5,933 bases of DNA. Origin: an uncultured Oscillospiraceae bacterium. Lineage in GTDB: Bacteria > Bacillota > Clostridia > Oscillospirales > Oscillospiraceae. The position numbers and the translations under genes are program-made. Shown here one piece after another: positions 1 to 4,741 of this stretch. The stretch covers positions 1 through 5,933 of the forward strand of contig CAKTJA010000085.1 in NCBI GenBank assembly GCA_934567115.1, given 5' to 3'. Position 1 is the first letter of the stretch. Every line of letters starts with the position of its first letter. The notes beneath the pieces are model-generated. The model was not told the DNA's origin. It made no database searches and was given only the letters and a program-made list of their open reading frames with translations.

Positions 1-361
1 CACTATCTGACGTATCGTCGTCAAGAGGACGCCAGTCGATGTAACGCTCCTTGTAATCTGCGGGGAGCTGCTTGGCGGGGTACAGGGCTTCGGCTGCGGA
101 CTCAATCATACTATACTCAAAGTCGATGCCGAAAGCTTCATCTGCTGTAAATACCTTTATTCCAATGTAAGCTTCTTCAAATACCTTAGTTAACTCTTCG
201 TTTGTTAAAACCTCTGTGGACTGCTGCCCATTGGAAACTGCCTACGTTAAATCATCTGTCTGGCTGCCCTTGTCCGCATCGGAGGGCGCGGGCTTTGCAG
301 CACAGGCGGCGAGAGAAAAGACGAGCGACAGAGACAGGCCGTATAGCGGCAGCTTTTTCAT
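1..361 (-). pseudogene. Lipoprotein gene interrupted by in-frame TAG, 3' end beyond window
   Basis: Reading the minus strand from an ATG at 361, the product starts MKKLPLYG, followed by a hydrophobic stretch ending in the lipobox LAAC (Cys20). This is a classic signal peptidase II lipoprotein signal, so the product would be anchored on the outer face of the membrane. An AAGGAG ribosome binding site lies 7-8 bases upstream. Codon 40 is TAG (242-244). Beyond it the same frame stays open to the left edge and reads like a protein, for example KVFEEAYIGIKVFTADEAFG and LYPAKQLPADYKERYIDWRP. No ATG or GTG with a ribosome binding site restarts translation just after the TAG. The part after the stop is more AT-rich at first than the signal-peptide part. 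I read it as one lipoprotein gene with a nonsense mutation (one-base change such as CAG to TAG) or a sequencing error. I do not recognise the mature domain. Confidence 0.6.
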
Positions 362-402
362 AGCGGAACTCCTTGTGAAAAACGGATCGTTGTGTTGGAA
401 TA

Positions 403-431
403 ACGATACCATACCGCCGAAAAGAAGTCAA
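403..431 (-). promoter_or_regulatory. Sigma-A-like promoter of the lipoprotein gene
   Basis: On the minus strand TTGACT (426-431) is followed after exactly 17 bases by TATCGT (403-408). The -35 matches consensus at five of six positions and the -10 at four of six. It lies about 40 bases before the lipoprotein ATG at 361. A second TTGACG (447-452) lies further upstream without a good -10. Confidence 0.45.
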
Positions 432-459
432 TTACGGATACCGTCCCGTCAAGGTCTGC

Positions 460-471
460 GCAAAATTTTGC
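460..471. repeat. 12-bp perfect palindrome GCAAAATTTTGC
   Basis: A perfect dyad is centred in the gap between spmB and the lipoprotein gene, about 30 bases upstream of the lipoprotein -35 element. The position would suit a transcription factor site, but a single AT-rich palindrome can occur by chance and I recognise no regulator for it. Confidence 0.25.
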
Positions 472-513
472 TCGCGCACGGTCTACGGCCAACCGCCGTG
501 TGTGGTGCAATCA

Positions 514-530
514 AGCAAAGCGGCTTTGCT
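514..530 (-). terminator. Weak hairpin just after spmB
   Basis: A 7-bp stem (AGCAAAG / CTTTGCT) with a 3-base loop lies nine bases downstream of the spmB stop codon on the minus strand. It is followed by TTGATTG, which is a poor U-tract. It could be a weak terminator or an mRNA 3' end. Nothing better is visible between spmB and the lipoprotein gene. Confidence 0.25.
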
Positions 531-539
531 GACACATTG

Positions 540-1061
540 TCACTGCCCCATCAGCAGCCGCACCGCAGCGGCCGACGTGAGAAACATCACCGCGTCCGCG
601 CACAGCGAGGCGGGAATGGTATAGCGCGTCTTCACGATGCCGACCGACCCGAAGTAGATGGCGATGGTGTAGAAGGTCGTCTCGCTCGAGCCGAGCATCA
701 CGGCGGCAACGCGCCCAATATAGCTGTCCGGCCCGTAGGTCGCCATCAGCTCCGAACCGACCGCCAGCGCTCCGCTTCCGGAAACAGGGCGGATGAAAAG
801 CAGCGGCGCGGCCTCCGACGGTATGCCGACCGCCTCGAGCGCCGGGGCGAGCAGCGCCCCCAGCCACTCCATCGCGCCCGACGCGCGAAACATGTACACC
901 GCAGTGAGCAGCGCGACGAGCGAGGGCAGAATGTGCACCAGAACGTTCAGCCCCTCCTCGGCGCCCTTTGTCAGCGCGGCGTAAACGTCCACCTTTTTCC
1001 ACAGCGCATAGCAGGCGGTGAAGCTCAGCAGCACCGGGATTACCAACGCGGAAAGAGACAT
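540..1061 (-). CDS. spmB: Spore maturation protein B (SpmB)
   Basis: The 173-residue membrane protein is close in length to Bacillus subtilis SpmB. It shows the family hallmarks: an N-terminal hydrophobic helix (SALVIPVLLSFTACYALW), a long central membrane stretch (VLVHILPSLVALLTAVYMFR), the RPVSGSGA motif, and the GSSETTFYTIAIYFGSVGI motif, before a last hydrophobic segment. It carries the nucleoside-recognition/gate fold also present in SpmA. In B. subtilis, SpmA and SpmB act together in the forespore for spore core dehydration and heat resistance; the transported substrate is not established. The ATG at 1061 was chosen because it has a strong GGAGGGGGTGA ribosome binding site (1066-1076) inside the end of spmA and begins MSLSALVIP. 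The longer open frame upstream is an out-of-frame reading of spmA. The start lies four bases beyond the spmA stop codon, so translation is probably coupled. Confidence 0.93.
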   Translation of the reverse strand: MSLSALVIPVLLSFTACYALWKKVDVYAALTKGAEEGLNVLVHILPSLVALLTAVYMFRASGAMEWLGALLAPALEAVGIPSEAAPLLFIRPVSGSGALAVGSELMATYGPDSYIGRVAAVMLGSSETTFYTIAIYFGSVGIVKTRYTIPASLCADAVMFLTSAAAVRLLMGQ

Positions 1062-1065
1062 CGCC

Positions 1066-1644
1066 TCACCCCCTCCACACGCGCGCGAGCAGCTTCGCGG
1101 CCGCCAGTCCCGCGACAACGGAGACGATCGACGCGATCCACACCGCCGGCAGGATATCGAACGGGTCCGCGCAGCCGAGCGCGCTTCGCACGCCGGCCAC
1201 CGTCGTCGGCAGAAGCTGGATCGACGCGGAGTTGAGGACGACCAGCAGACAAAGCTCGTGGGACGCGACGCCGTTGCAGCCGCGCGCCATGCGCCGCGCC
1301 GCACGGATCCCGAGCGGCGTCGCCGCGTTTCCGAGGCCGAGAAGATCGGCGGCAAGATTCGCGGAGATCGCCGCAAGCGTTTCGCTGTCTTTGCTTGCCT
1401 CGGGCAGCAGCCAGCGCAGCAGCGGGCGGAACAGCCGCGCGAGCGCGGCGGACAGTCCGCACCGGTCCATTACCTCCATCACGCCCGTCCACAGGCACAT
1501 AACGCCCGCCATCGCCACGCACAGCTCCACCGCCGCGCAGGCCCCCTCGAGCGCCGCGCCGCCCAACCCGCCGATGCTGCCGGTCAGGACCCCGAAGACG
1601 AGCGAGACGGAGACCATCCCCGTCCAAAGCCATGTCATTGCCAC
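1066..1644 (-). CDS. spmA: Spore maturation protein A (SpmA)
   Basis: The roughly 192-residue membrane protein matches the SpmA family in length and sequence. It starts with a membrane helix (WLWTGMVSVSLVFGVLTG), then a gate/nucleoside-recognition domain with the typical VMCLWTGVMEVMDRCGL segment and the signature NLAADLLGLGNAATPLGI. LVVLNSASIQLLPTTVAGVR and a final membrane helix follow. SpmA works with SpmB in spore core dehydration in spore formers. Start choice: the GGGAGGAA ribosome binding site (1651-1658) sits 8 bases (from GGAGG) before the GTG at 1644, 14 before the ATG at 1638, and only 2 before the TTG at 1650. GTG is therefore preferred and ATG 1638 is the alternative. It is first in a two-gene operon with spmB. 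The dacB gene that precedes spmA in B. subtilis is not here; the neighbour is divergent uraA. Confidence 0.93.
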   Translation of the reverse strand: MAMTWLWTGMVSVSLVFGVLTGSIGGLGGAALEGACAAVELCVAMAGVMCLWTGVMEVMDRCGLSAALARLFRPLLRWLLPEASKDSETLAAISANLAADLLGLGNAATPLGIRAARRMARGCNGVASHELCLLVVLNSASIQLLPTTVAGVRSALGCADPFDILPAVWIASIVSVVAGLAAAKLLARVWRG

Positions 1645-1700
1645 GATCAATTCCTCCCTTACCGCTTGCGCAGGACGCGCCGAAAGCCTGTATCAGCCAC

Positions 1701-1731
1701 ATCCTATGAGGGGAGCATGCGAAAGTATGCC
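1701..1731 (-). promoter_or_regulatory. Sigma-E-like sporulation promoter for spmAB
   Basis: On the minus strand GGCATACT (1724-1731) and CATAGGAT (1701-1708) are separated by 15 bases. Against the B. subtilis mother-cell sigma-E pattern (GKCATATT, then about 14-15 bases, then CATACAMT) the matches are 7 of 8 and 6 of 8. A start about 7 bases downstream would give a leader of roughly 50 bases before the spmA GTG. spmAB is sigma-E controlled in B. subtilis, which fits. This is a by-eye match only. Confidence 0.5.
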
Positions 1732-1821
1732 ATCCGCTGCCGCTCCGCTCCGGCGGCGCATTTTTGTCGAAGCGCACAAATTCGACTGCCGCGCCCGTCG
1801 TTTCTTGTCAAAAATTTCCGA

Positions 1822-1850
1822 TTGCTTTTTCTCTCCTTTTCCTGTATCAT
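1822..1850 (+). promoter_or_regulatory. Sigma-A-like promoter of the uraA leader
   Basis: TTGCTT (1822-1827) is followed after 17 bases by TATCAT (1845-1850), a five-of-six -10 match; the -35 is weak. Transcription would start near 1857, just where the leader hairpin begins. That agreement in position supports the call. TTGTCA at 1805-1810 looks like a better -35 but has no -10 at the right distance. Confidence 0.45.
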
Positions 1851-1857
1851 TGGCAAA

Positions 1858-1938
1858 AGAAACAGAAGGGGGGAGGACGCCGCTATGATGAAGTGTGTGT
1901 GCAGAAAGAAATTCCTCCCCACTGGCGTTTCTGTTTTT
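1858..1938 (+). promoter_or_regulatory. Leader hairpin sequestering the ribosome binding site of the leader ORF
   Basis: In the uraA leader, 1858-1868 (AGAAACAGAAG) pairs with 1928-1938 in 11 pairs, two of them G-U. Directly inside, 1870-1877 (GGGGAGGA) pairs perfectly with 1913-1920 (TCCTCCCC). The inner helix contains the ribosome binding site of the leader ORF, and its start codon (1885) lies in the 35-base loop. The right-hand arms lie inside the leader ORF. A competing helix is possible between 1875-1881 (GGACGCC) and 1924-1930, and the purine tract can also pair with CCTCCC at 1949-1954. No known riboswitch or PyrR-binding consensus was recognised. The function as an RNA switch is inferred. 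Confidence 0.45.
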
Positions 1939-1965
1939 GTTCACAGCACCTCCCACGACCGGTAA
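1885..1965 (+). CDS. Putative 26-aa leader peptide upstream of uraA
   Basis: A short ORF begins ATGATG (1885) and ends TAA (1963-1965). It is preceded by a very strong GGGGGGAGG ribosome binding site (1868-1876) with 8 bases of spacing. The peptide starts MMKCVCRKKF and ends HSTSHDR. It is basic and Cys-containing, with no run of one amino acid that would suggest a charging sensor. Its stop codon forms the top of the ascending arm of the following terminator hairpin, so a ribosome finishing this ORF would block that hairpin. Just before that the message is U-rich (1928-1941, 11 of 14 T). The arrangement resembles the E. coli pyrBI leader, where translation coupled to UTP-dependent transcription relieves termination. 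A regulatory leader peptide is the best reading. It could also be a chance ORF, but the ribosome binding site and stop placement argue against that. Confidence 0.5.
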   Translation: MMKCVCRKKFLPTGVSVFVHSTSHDR

Positions 1966-1987
1966 TTTTTTACCGGTCTTCTTTTTT
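1957..1987 (+). terminator. Intrinsic terminator / attenuator in the uraA leader
   Basis: A perfect 9-bp stem GACCGGTAA (1957-1965), loop TTTT and TTACCGGTC (1970-1978) is followed by TTCTTTTTT (1979-1987). It lies 71 bases upstream of the uraA start and downstream of the likely uraA promoter, with no real upstream plus-strand gene to terminate. It is therefore best read as an attenuator that stops uraA transcription prematurely. The leader ORF's TAA is part of the stem. Confidence 0.75.
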
Positions 1988-2058
1988 GCCCTCGAGGGGC
2001 GCTCAGGCCGTTTTTTATGAAAATCACATAAAAATCTAAAAGAAAGAGGACACAACAA

Positions 2059-3390
2059 ATGAAAAAGGAACTCGGACACGAAGCCATCTACGACGCCCGC
2101 ACGCTGGGCGTCCCCCGCATGCTGCTGCTCGGATTGCAGCACCTGTTCGCCATGTTCGGCGCGACGGTGCTCGTCCCCATCCTCGTGCAGAACTACGGCC
2201 TGCCCCTGAGCATCCAGACCACGCTGCTGTTCGCCGGCTTCGGCACGCTGCTGTTCCATGTATGCACAAAGTTTAAGATACCCGCGTTCCTCGGCTCCTC
2301 GTTCGCGTTCCTCGGCGGCTTCCAGGCCGTGGCGGAGCTTCCCGCCTACGACGGCATGAGCGGGGCGGAAAAGCTGCCCTACGCCCTCGGCGGCATCGTG
2401 ATCGCGGGCGCGCTCTACCTTGTGCTGGCGCTTTTGTTCAAGGCGGTCGGCGCGAAGAAGGTCATGCGCTTCTTCCCGCCCATCGTCACCGGCCCCATGA
2501 TCATCATGATCGGGCTTAACCTCGCCGGCACGGCGATCACCAACGCCCGGACCAACTGGTTCATCGCCATCGTCGCCATCGCGGTCATCGTCGTCGCGAA
2601 CATCTGGGGACGCGGCATGATAAAGATCATCCCCATCCTGCTCGGCGTGGTGGGAAGCTACCTTGTCGCCCTGCTGACGAACAACGTTGATTTCACCGAG
2701 GTCGGCGCGGCCGACTGGGTCGGCATGGCCCCCATCGTGCTTGCCAAGTTCGATATCACCGGCATTCTGGTCATGGCCCCCATCGCCATCGCCGCGATGA
2801 TGGAGCACATCGGCGACATCTGCGCCATCTCCTCCACCACCGGCAAAAACTTCATTGAGGACCCGGGTCTGCACCGCACGCTTCTCGGCGACGGCCTTGC
2901 CACTGCGGTCGCCGGCATGTTCGGCGGTCCCGCCAACACCACCTACGGCGAAAACACCGGCGTGCTCGCGCTCTCCAAGGTCTACGATCCGCGCGTGATC
3001 CGTCTCGCCGCGATCTATGCGATCATTCTGAGCTTCTCCCCCAAGTTTGACGCGCTCGTCAACTCCATCCCCGCCGCCACGGTCGGCGGAGTGAGCTTCA
3101 TTCTCTACGGCATGATCTCCGCGGTCGGCGTGCGCAACATCGTGGAAAATCAGGTCGATCTCACCAAGTCCCGCAACCTCATCATCGCGGCGGTCATGTT
3201 CGTCAGCGGCCTCGGCTTCAGCTCCATCGGCGGCCTGACCTTCACCGTCGGCAACGCGGCGGTCACGCTCTCCGGCCTCGCCATCGCGGCGCTGTGCGGC
3301 GTTGTGCTCAACGCGATCCTTCCCGGCAACGACTATGTGTTCGGCGTCAACGTGACCGCAGACTCCTCCGCCGACCTCGGCTCCTATTGA
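2059..3390 (+). CDS. uraA: NCS2-family uracil permease (uracil:proton symporter)
   Basis: The 443-residue polytopic protein is of normal length for bacterial uracil permeases and should have the 14-helix, 7+7 inverted-repeat UraA fold in the cytoplasmic membrane. It would import uracil with protons for pyrimidine salvage. Signatures are GLQHLFAMFGATVLVP in the first membrane helix (residues 25-40, His28), the discontinuous helix region IPAFLGSSFAFLGGF (74-88), MEHIGD (248-253) with the substrate-binding Glu249, and GGPANTTYGENTGV (289-302) with the second key Glu298. Residue 253 is Asp where E. coli UraA has His245. The same position is Asp in xanthine/urate members, so xanthine uptake cannot be excluded, although the EHIG and NTTYGEN motifs favour uracil. 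The ATG at 2059 has an AGAGGA site 8 bases upstream. The gene is single, preceded by an attenuator-like leader and followed by a strong terminator. Confidence 0.93.
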   Translation: MKKELGHEAIYDARTLGVPRMLLLGLQHLFAMFGATVLVPILVQNYGLPLSIQTTLLFAGFGTLLFHVCTKFKIPAFLGSSFAFLGGFQAVAELPAYDGMSGAEKLPYALGGIVIAGALYLVLALLFKAVGAKKVMRFFPPIVTGPMIIMIGLNLAGTAITNARTNWFIAIVAIAVIVVANIWGRGMIKIIPILLGVVGSYLVALLTNNVDFTEVGAADWVGMAPIVLAKFDITGILVMAPIAIAAMMEHIGDICAISSTTGKNFIEDPGLHRTLLGDGLATAVAGMFGGPANTTYGENTGVLALSKVYDPRVIRLAAIYAIILSFSPKFDALVNSIPAATVGGVSFILYGMISAVGVRNIVENQVDLTKSRNLIIAAVMFVSGLGFSSIGGLTFTVGNAAVTLSGLAIAALCGVVLNAILPGNDYVFGVNVTADSSADLGSY

Positions 3391-3434
3391 GCGGAGCGCA
3401 CGGCGCTCTCCTGATCGTCTCCCCGCAGTCAAAG

Positions 3435-3475
3435 CGGCGCGGCATATCCGAATCGGATATGCCGCGCCGTTTATT
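3435..3475. terminator. Strong terminator between convergent genes
   Basis: A perfect 16-bp stem (3435-3450 with 3454-3469) has an AAT loop and is extendable by G-U and A-U pairs to about 19 bp. The plus side continues TTTATTTATT, a good U-tract for ending uraA. The minus side gives CTTTGACT, a weaker tract that could still serve the convergent gene, whose stop codon (3475-3477) lies inside the plus-side U-tract. Confidence 0.85.
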
Positions 3476-4155
3476 TATTCTTCCTCCGGACACATCAGCC
3501 CCGCCTCGCCGTACGGCAGTGCAAAATCGACGATCCCCTCCGCCGCCGGAGCGACCGTGTACATCGGGTAAAACCAGTGGAGGCCGTCCTCGCCGAGATA
3601 GCAGTTCTCCGTGTTGAACGCCCTTCGGAGCAGCGTCCTCCGCTTGGGATAGTACGCGCTGGTCCCCGCCTCCGTCTGCTCGTCGGCAAGCTCCGCCGCG
3701 CGCCGCGTCAGAAGTCTGCGCAGCGGCGTCCCCGGCGGGAAAAAGCTCCCCGGCGCACGCAGCAGCCCTTCGCGCAGGCTCCACGTCTCCGCGCGGCGGA
3801 TGGTCAGGCGCGGCGCAAGCCCCTCCTCGCGTCCCTCCGTGTAAAGGCTCAGCAGCCTTCCGCGGCACAGCGTCACCGTAAAGCCGAGCGCCGCATGCGC
3901 ACAGGTCCACGGCGCGCTGCGCGCAAGCGCCGCATGCATCGTCTCCGCCGCGCGCGGAAGCAGCTCCGCCTCGCAGTATTTGAAGTAGGCACGCGCGTAT
4001 TGGCGGTAGTAGCGGTTGAACCTTCGCGCCCGGCGGTTCTTCCCCTCGCACTGCGGAAGCGTCACCTCCGCCGTCAGCACGGTGACATCTCCGCTCTGCC
4101 ACGACCTCTGTGCGTACAGCGGCGTTTCCGACAGCCGCAGAAGCTCTCCTCTCAT
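3475..4155 (-). CDS. Soluble DUF3298 (RsiV C-terminal-like) domain protein
   Basis: This is a 226-residue protein of unknown function. The C-terminal third (about 148-216) looks like DUF3298, the extracytoplasmic domain found in the anti-sigma factor RsiV and the deacetylase PdaC. The hallmark ends are LGEDGLHWFYPMYTVAPAAEG followed by IVDFALPYGEA. The N-terminal half (VTVLTAEVTLPQ, then RRFNRYYRQYARAYFKYCEA at 44-63) fits the DUF4163-like part that usually precedes it. Unlike those proteins there is no signal peptide or membrane helix, so it should stay in the cytoplasm. Start choice: the ATG at 4155 has AAAGGGAGG (GGGAGG at 4161-4166) 5 bases upstream; a TTG at 4179 would lie upstream of that site. 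It is a single gene, convergent with uraA. A CATACACT element upstream suggests mother-cell expression during sporulation. The domain assignment is by eye and moderately sure. Confidence 0.8.
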   Translation of the reverse strand: MRGELLRLSETPLYAQRSWQSGDVTVLTAEVTLPQCEGKNRRARRFNRYYRQYARAYFKYCEAELLPRAAETMHAALARSAPWTCAHAALGFTVTLCRGRLLSLYTEGREEGLAPRLTIRRAETWSLREGLLRAPGSFFPPGTPLRRLLTRRAAELADEQTEAGTSAYYPKRRTLLRRAFNTENCYLGEDGLHWFYPMYTVAPAAEGIVDFALPYGEAGLMCPEEE

Positions 4156-4182
4156 ATCGTCCTCCCTTTCGCCCTTCAAGCC

Positions 4183-4209
4183 AGTGTATGACGGTCCGGC
4201 AAAAGCGGT
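4183..4209 (-). promoter_or_regulatory. Mother-cell (sigma-E/sigma-K-like) promoter candidate
   Basis: On the minus strand CATACACT (4183-4190) matches the sigma-E -10 pattern CATACAMT at all eight positions, and an AC dinucleotide (4208-4209) lies 17 bases upstream, as in sigma-K promoters (AC, 16-17 bases, CATANNNT). The sigma-E -35 octamer is poorly matched, so sigma-K is the better fit. Transcription would start about 20 bases before the gene's ATG. No sigma-A promoter is evident here. Confidence 0.35.
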
Positions 4210-4304
4210 TACGGACGCAAATTGAAAAAAGGAAGGGAAACGGCTTTACCGCCCGTGTTGAGTCGGCGGTTCGGCTGTTTTTTGTCGGTTCGCCTGGGGA
4301 GCGG

Positions 4305-4430
4305 ATGATGGTACGCAGCGCAGATAGCGAAAGCGTGCCAAAAAAGTTAGACGTCACCTGTCGGCGTGTGGAAACATGGCCCCCCGCCGCAGGGATAAAA
4401 GAGCGGAATAAAGCCGTGGATAGGGCATAG
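4305..4430 (+). CDS. Small ORF, 41 aa, unrecognised
   Basis: The ORF starts at ATGATG (4305 or 4308), with GGGGAG six bases before the second ATG, and ends TAG at 4430. The product is basic (MMVRSADSESVPKKLDVTCR, then RVETWPPAAGIKERNKAVDR). The same frame is open upstream, so this could be the tail of a longer decayed ORF. It ends one base before the next small ORF, a spacing typical of translational coupling. No family is recognised and no clear promoter is visible. It may be a remnant of acquired DNA, since the stretch is less GC-rich than its surroundings. Confidence 0.3.
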   Translation: MMVRSADSESVPKKLDVTCRRVETWPPAAGIKERNKAVDRA

Positions 4431-4431
4431 C

Positions 4432-4599
4432 ATGAAAGGGAATATTACAGGGGATGTATATACCTCCATCACAAAGGAAATGGCGGACACGGCGAGTGGT
4501 ATCATGGATACATTCCTTGCAGAGCTAATAGCGGAAGCGAAAAAACCGGGCGAGATTGAGGAGGCGAATGGACGGAACGGAAAAATGCGGAAGGCATAG
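4432..4599 (+). CDS. Small ORF, 55 aa, unrecognised
   Basis: The product begins MKGNITGDVYTSITKEMADT, contains an amphipathic-looking helix (ASGIMDTFLAELIAEAKK) and has a charged tail ending KMRKA. It is soluble, with no signal or membrane helix. The start ATG follows the previous small ORF's TAG by one base (TAG-C-ATG). Its own ribosome binding site is weak (TAGGG, about 6 bases upstream), so it would rely on coupling. A terminator-like hairpin begins seven bases after its stop, which supports a real plus-strand transcript. Amino-acid composition is protein-like. No function can be assigned; it may be a genuine small gene or a remnant. Confidence 0.4.
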   Translation: MKGNITGDVYTSITKEMADTASGIMDTFLAELIAEAKKPGEIEEANGRNGKMRKA

Positions 4600-4605
4600 G
4601 AAAAA

Positions 4606-4640
4606 GGGGATGCTGATTAAAAAAGTCAGCGCCCCGTTTT
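4606..4640 (+). terminator. Intrinsic terminator after the small ORFs
   Basis: GCTGATT (4612-4618) pairs with AGTCAGC (4624-4630) around an AAAAA loop. An outer GGGG (4606-4609) pairs with CCCC (4632-4635) across a small internal loop, and GTTTTG follows. The T-run is short (four). The direction suits the plus-strand small ORFs ending at 4599. Confidence 0.55.
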
Positions 4641-4654
4641 GTCGCAAAAACAGT

Positions 4655-4695
4655 TAAAAATAAAGCCTGCCGCATTTGTTTGCGGCAGGCTTTAT
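4655..4695 (-). terminator. Strong terminator of the RsgI/PepSY gene
   Basis: A perfect 15-bp stem (4660-4674 with 4681-4695) has a 6-base loop. On the minus strand it is followed by TTTTTAAC, a typical U-tract. It lies 47 bases downstream of the stop codon of the minus-strand gene at 4742. Confidence 0.85.
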
Positions 4696-4741
4696 CAGGC
4701 GGCTTCCATCCGATGCTTCTCCTCGATCTCCGATTCCCGCA

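Noticed and set aside
216..1235. Long plus-strand open frame opposite spmAB and the lipoprotein gene
   Set aside because: The translation is Arg/His/Gln-rich without a fold or a ribosome binding site, and the opposite strand carries well-conserved SpmA and SpmB.
1766..1786. GTCGAA...TTCGAC inverted repeat between spmA and uraA
   Set aside because: The repeat is six bp around nine bases; it may be an operator, but it is short enough to be chance and not clearly placed relative to either promoter.
1988..2016. Second terminator (CCCTCGAGGG palindrome followed by TTTTTT)
   Set aside because: The stem is only about 4 bp and lies more than ten bases from the T-run, too far for an intrinsic terminator.
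1851..2058. Purine riboswitch or PyrR-binding element in the uraA leader
   Set aside because: I could not find the conserved purine riboswitch loops or the PyrR CCAGAGAGG-type loop; the structures visible are a ribosome-binding-site hairpin and a simple terminator. A covariance-model search would be decisive.
1693..3432. Long minus-strand open frame (579 codons) antisense to uraA
   Set aside because: It is a GC-bias artefact: its translation is low-complexity and full of Asp, His, Arg and Gly, with no recognisable domain, while the plus strand encodes a clear permease.
3435..3469. Long palindrome as a mobile-element end or repeat
   Set aside because: Its position between convergent genes and its flanking T-run make a bidirectional terminator a sufficient explanation; no second copy occurs in the window.
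4261..4283. Terminator-like AGTCG/CGGCT hairpin followed by GTTTTTT
   Set aside because: The stem is five pairs with one G-U, and no plus-strand gene ends there.
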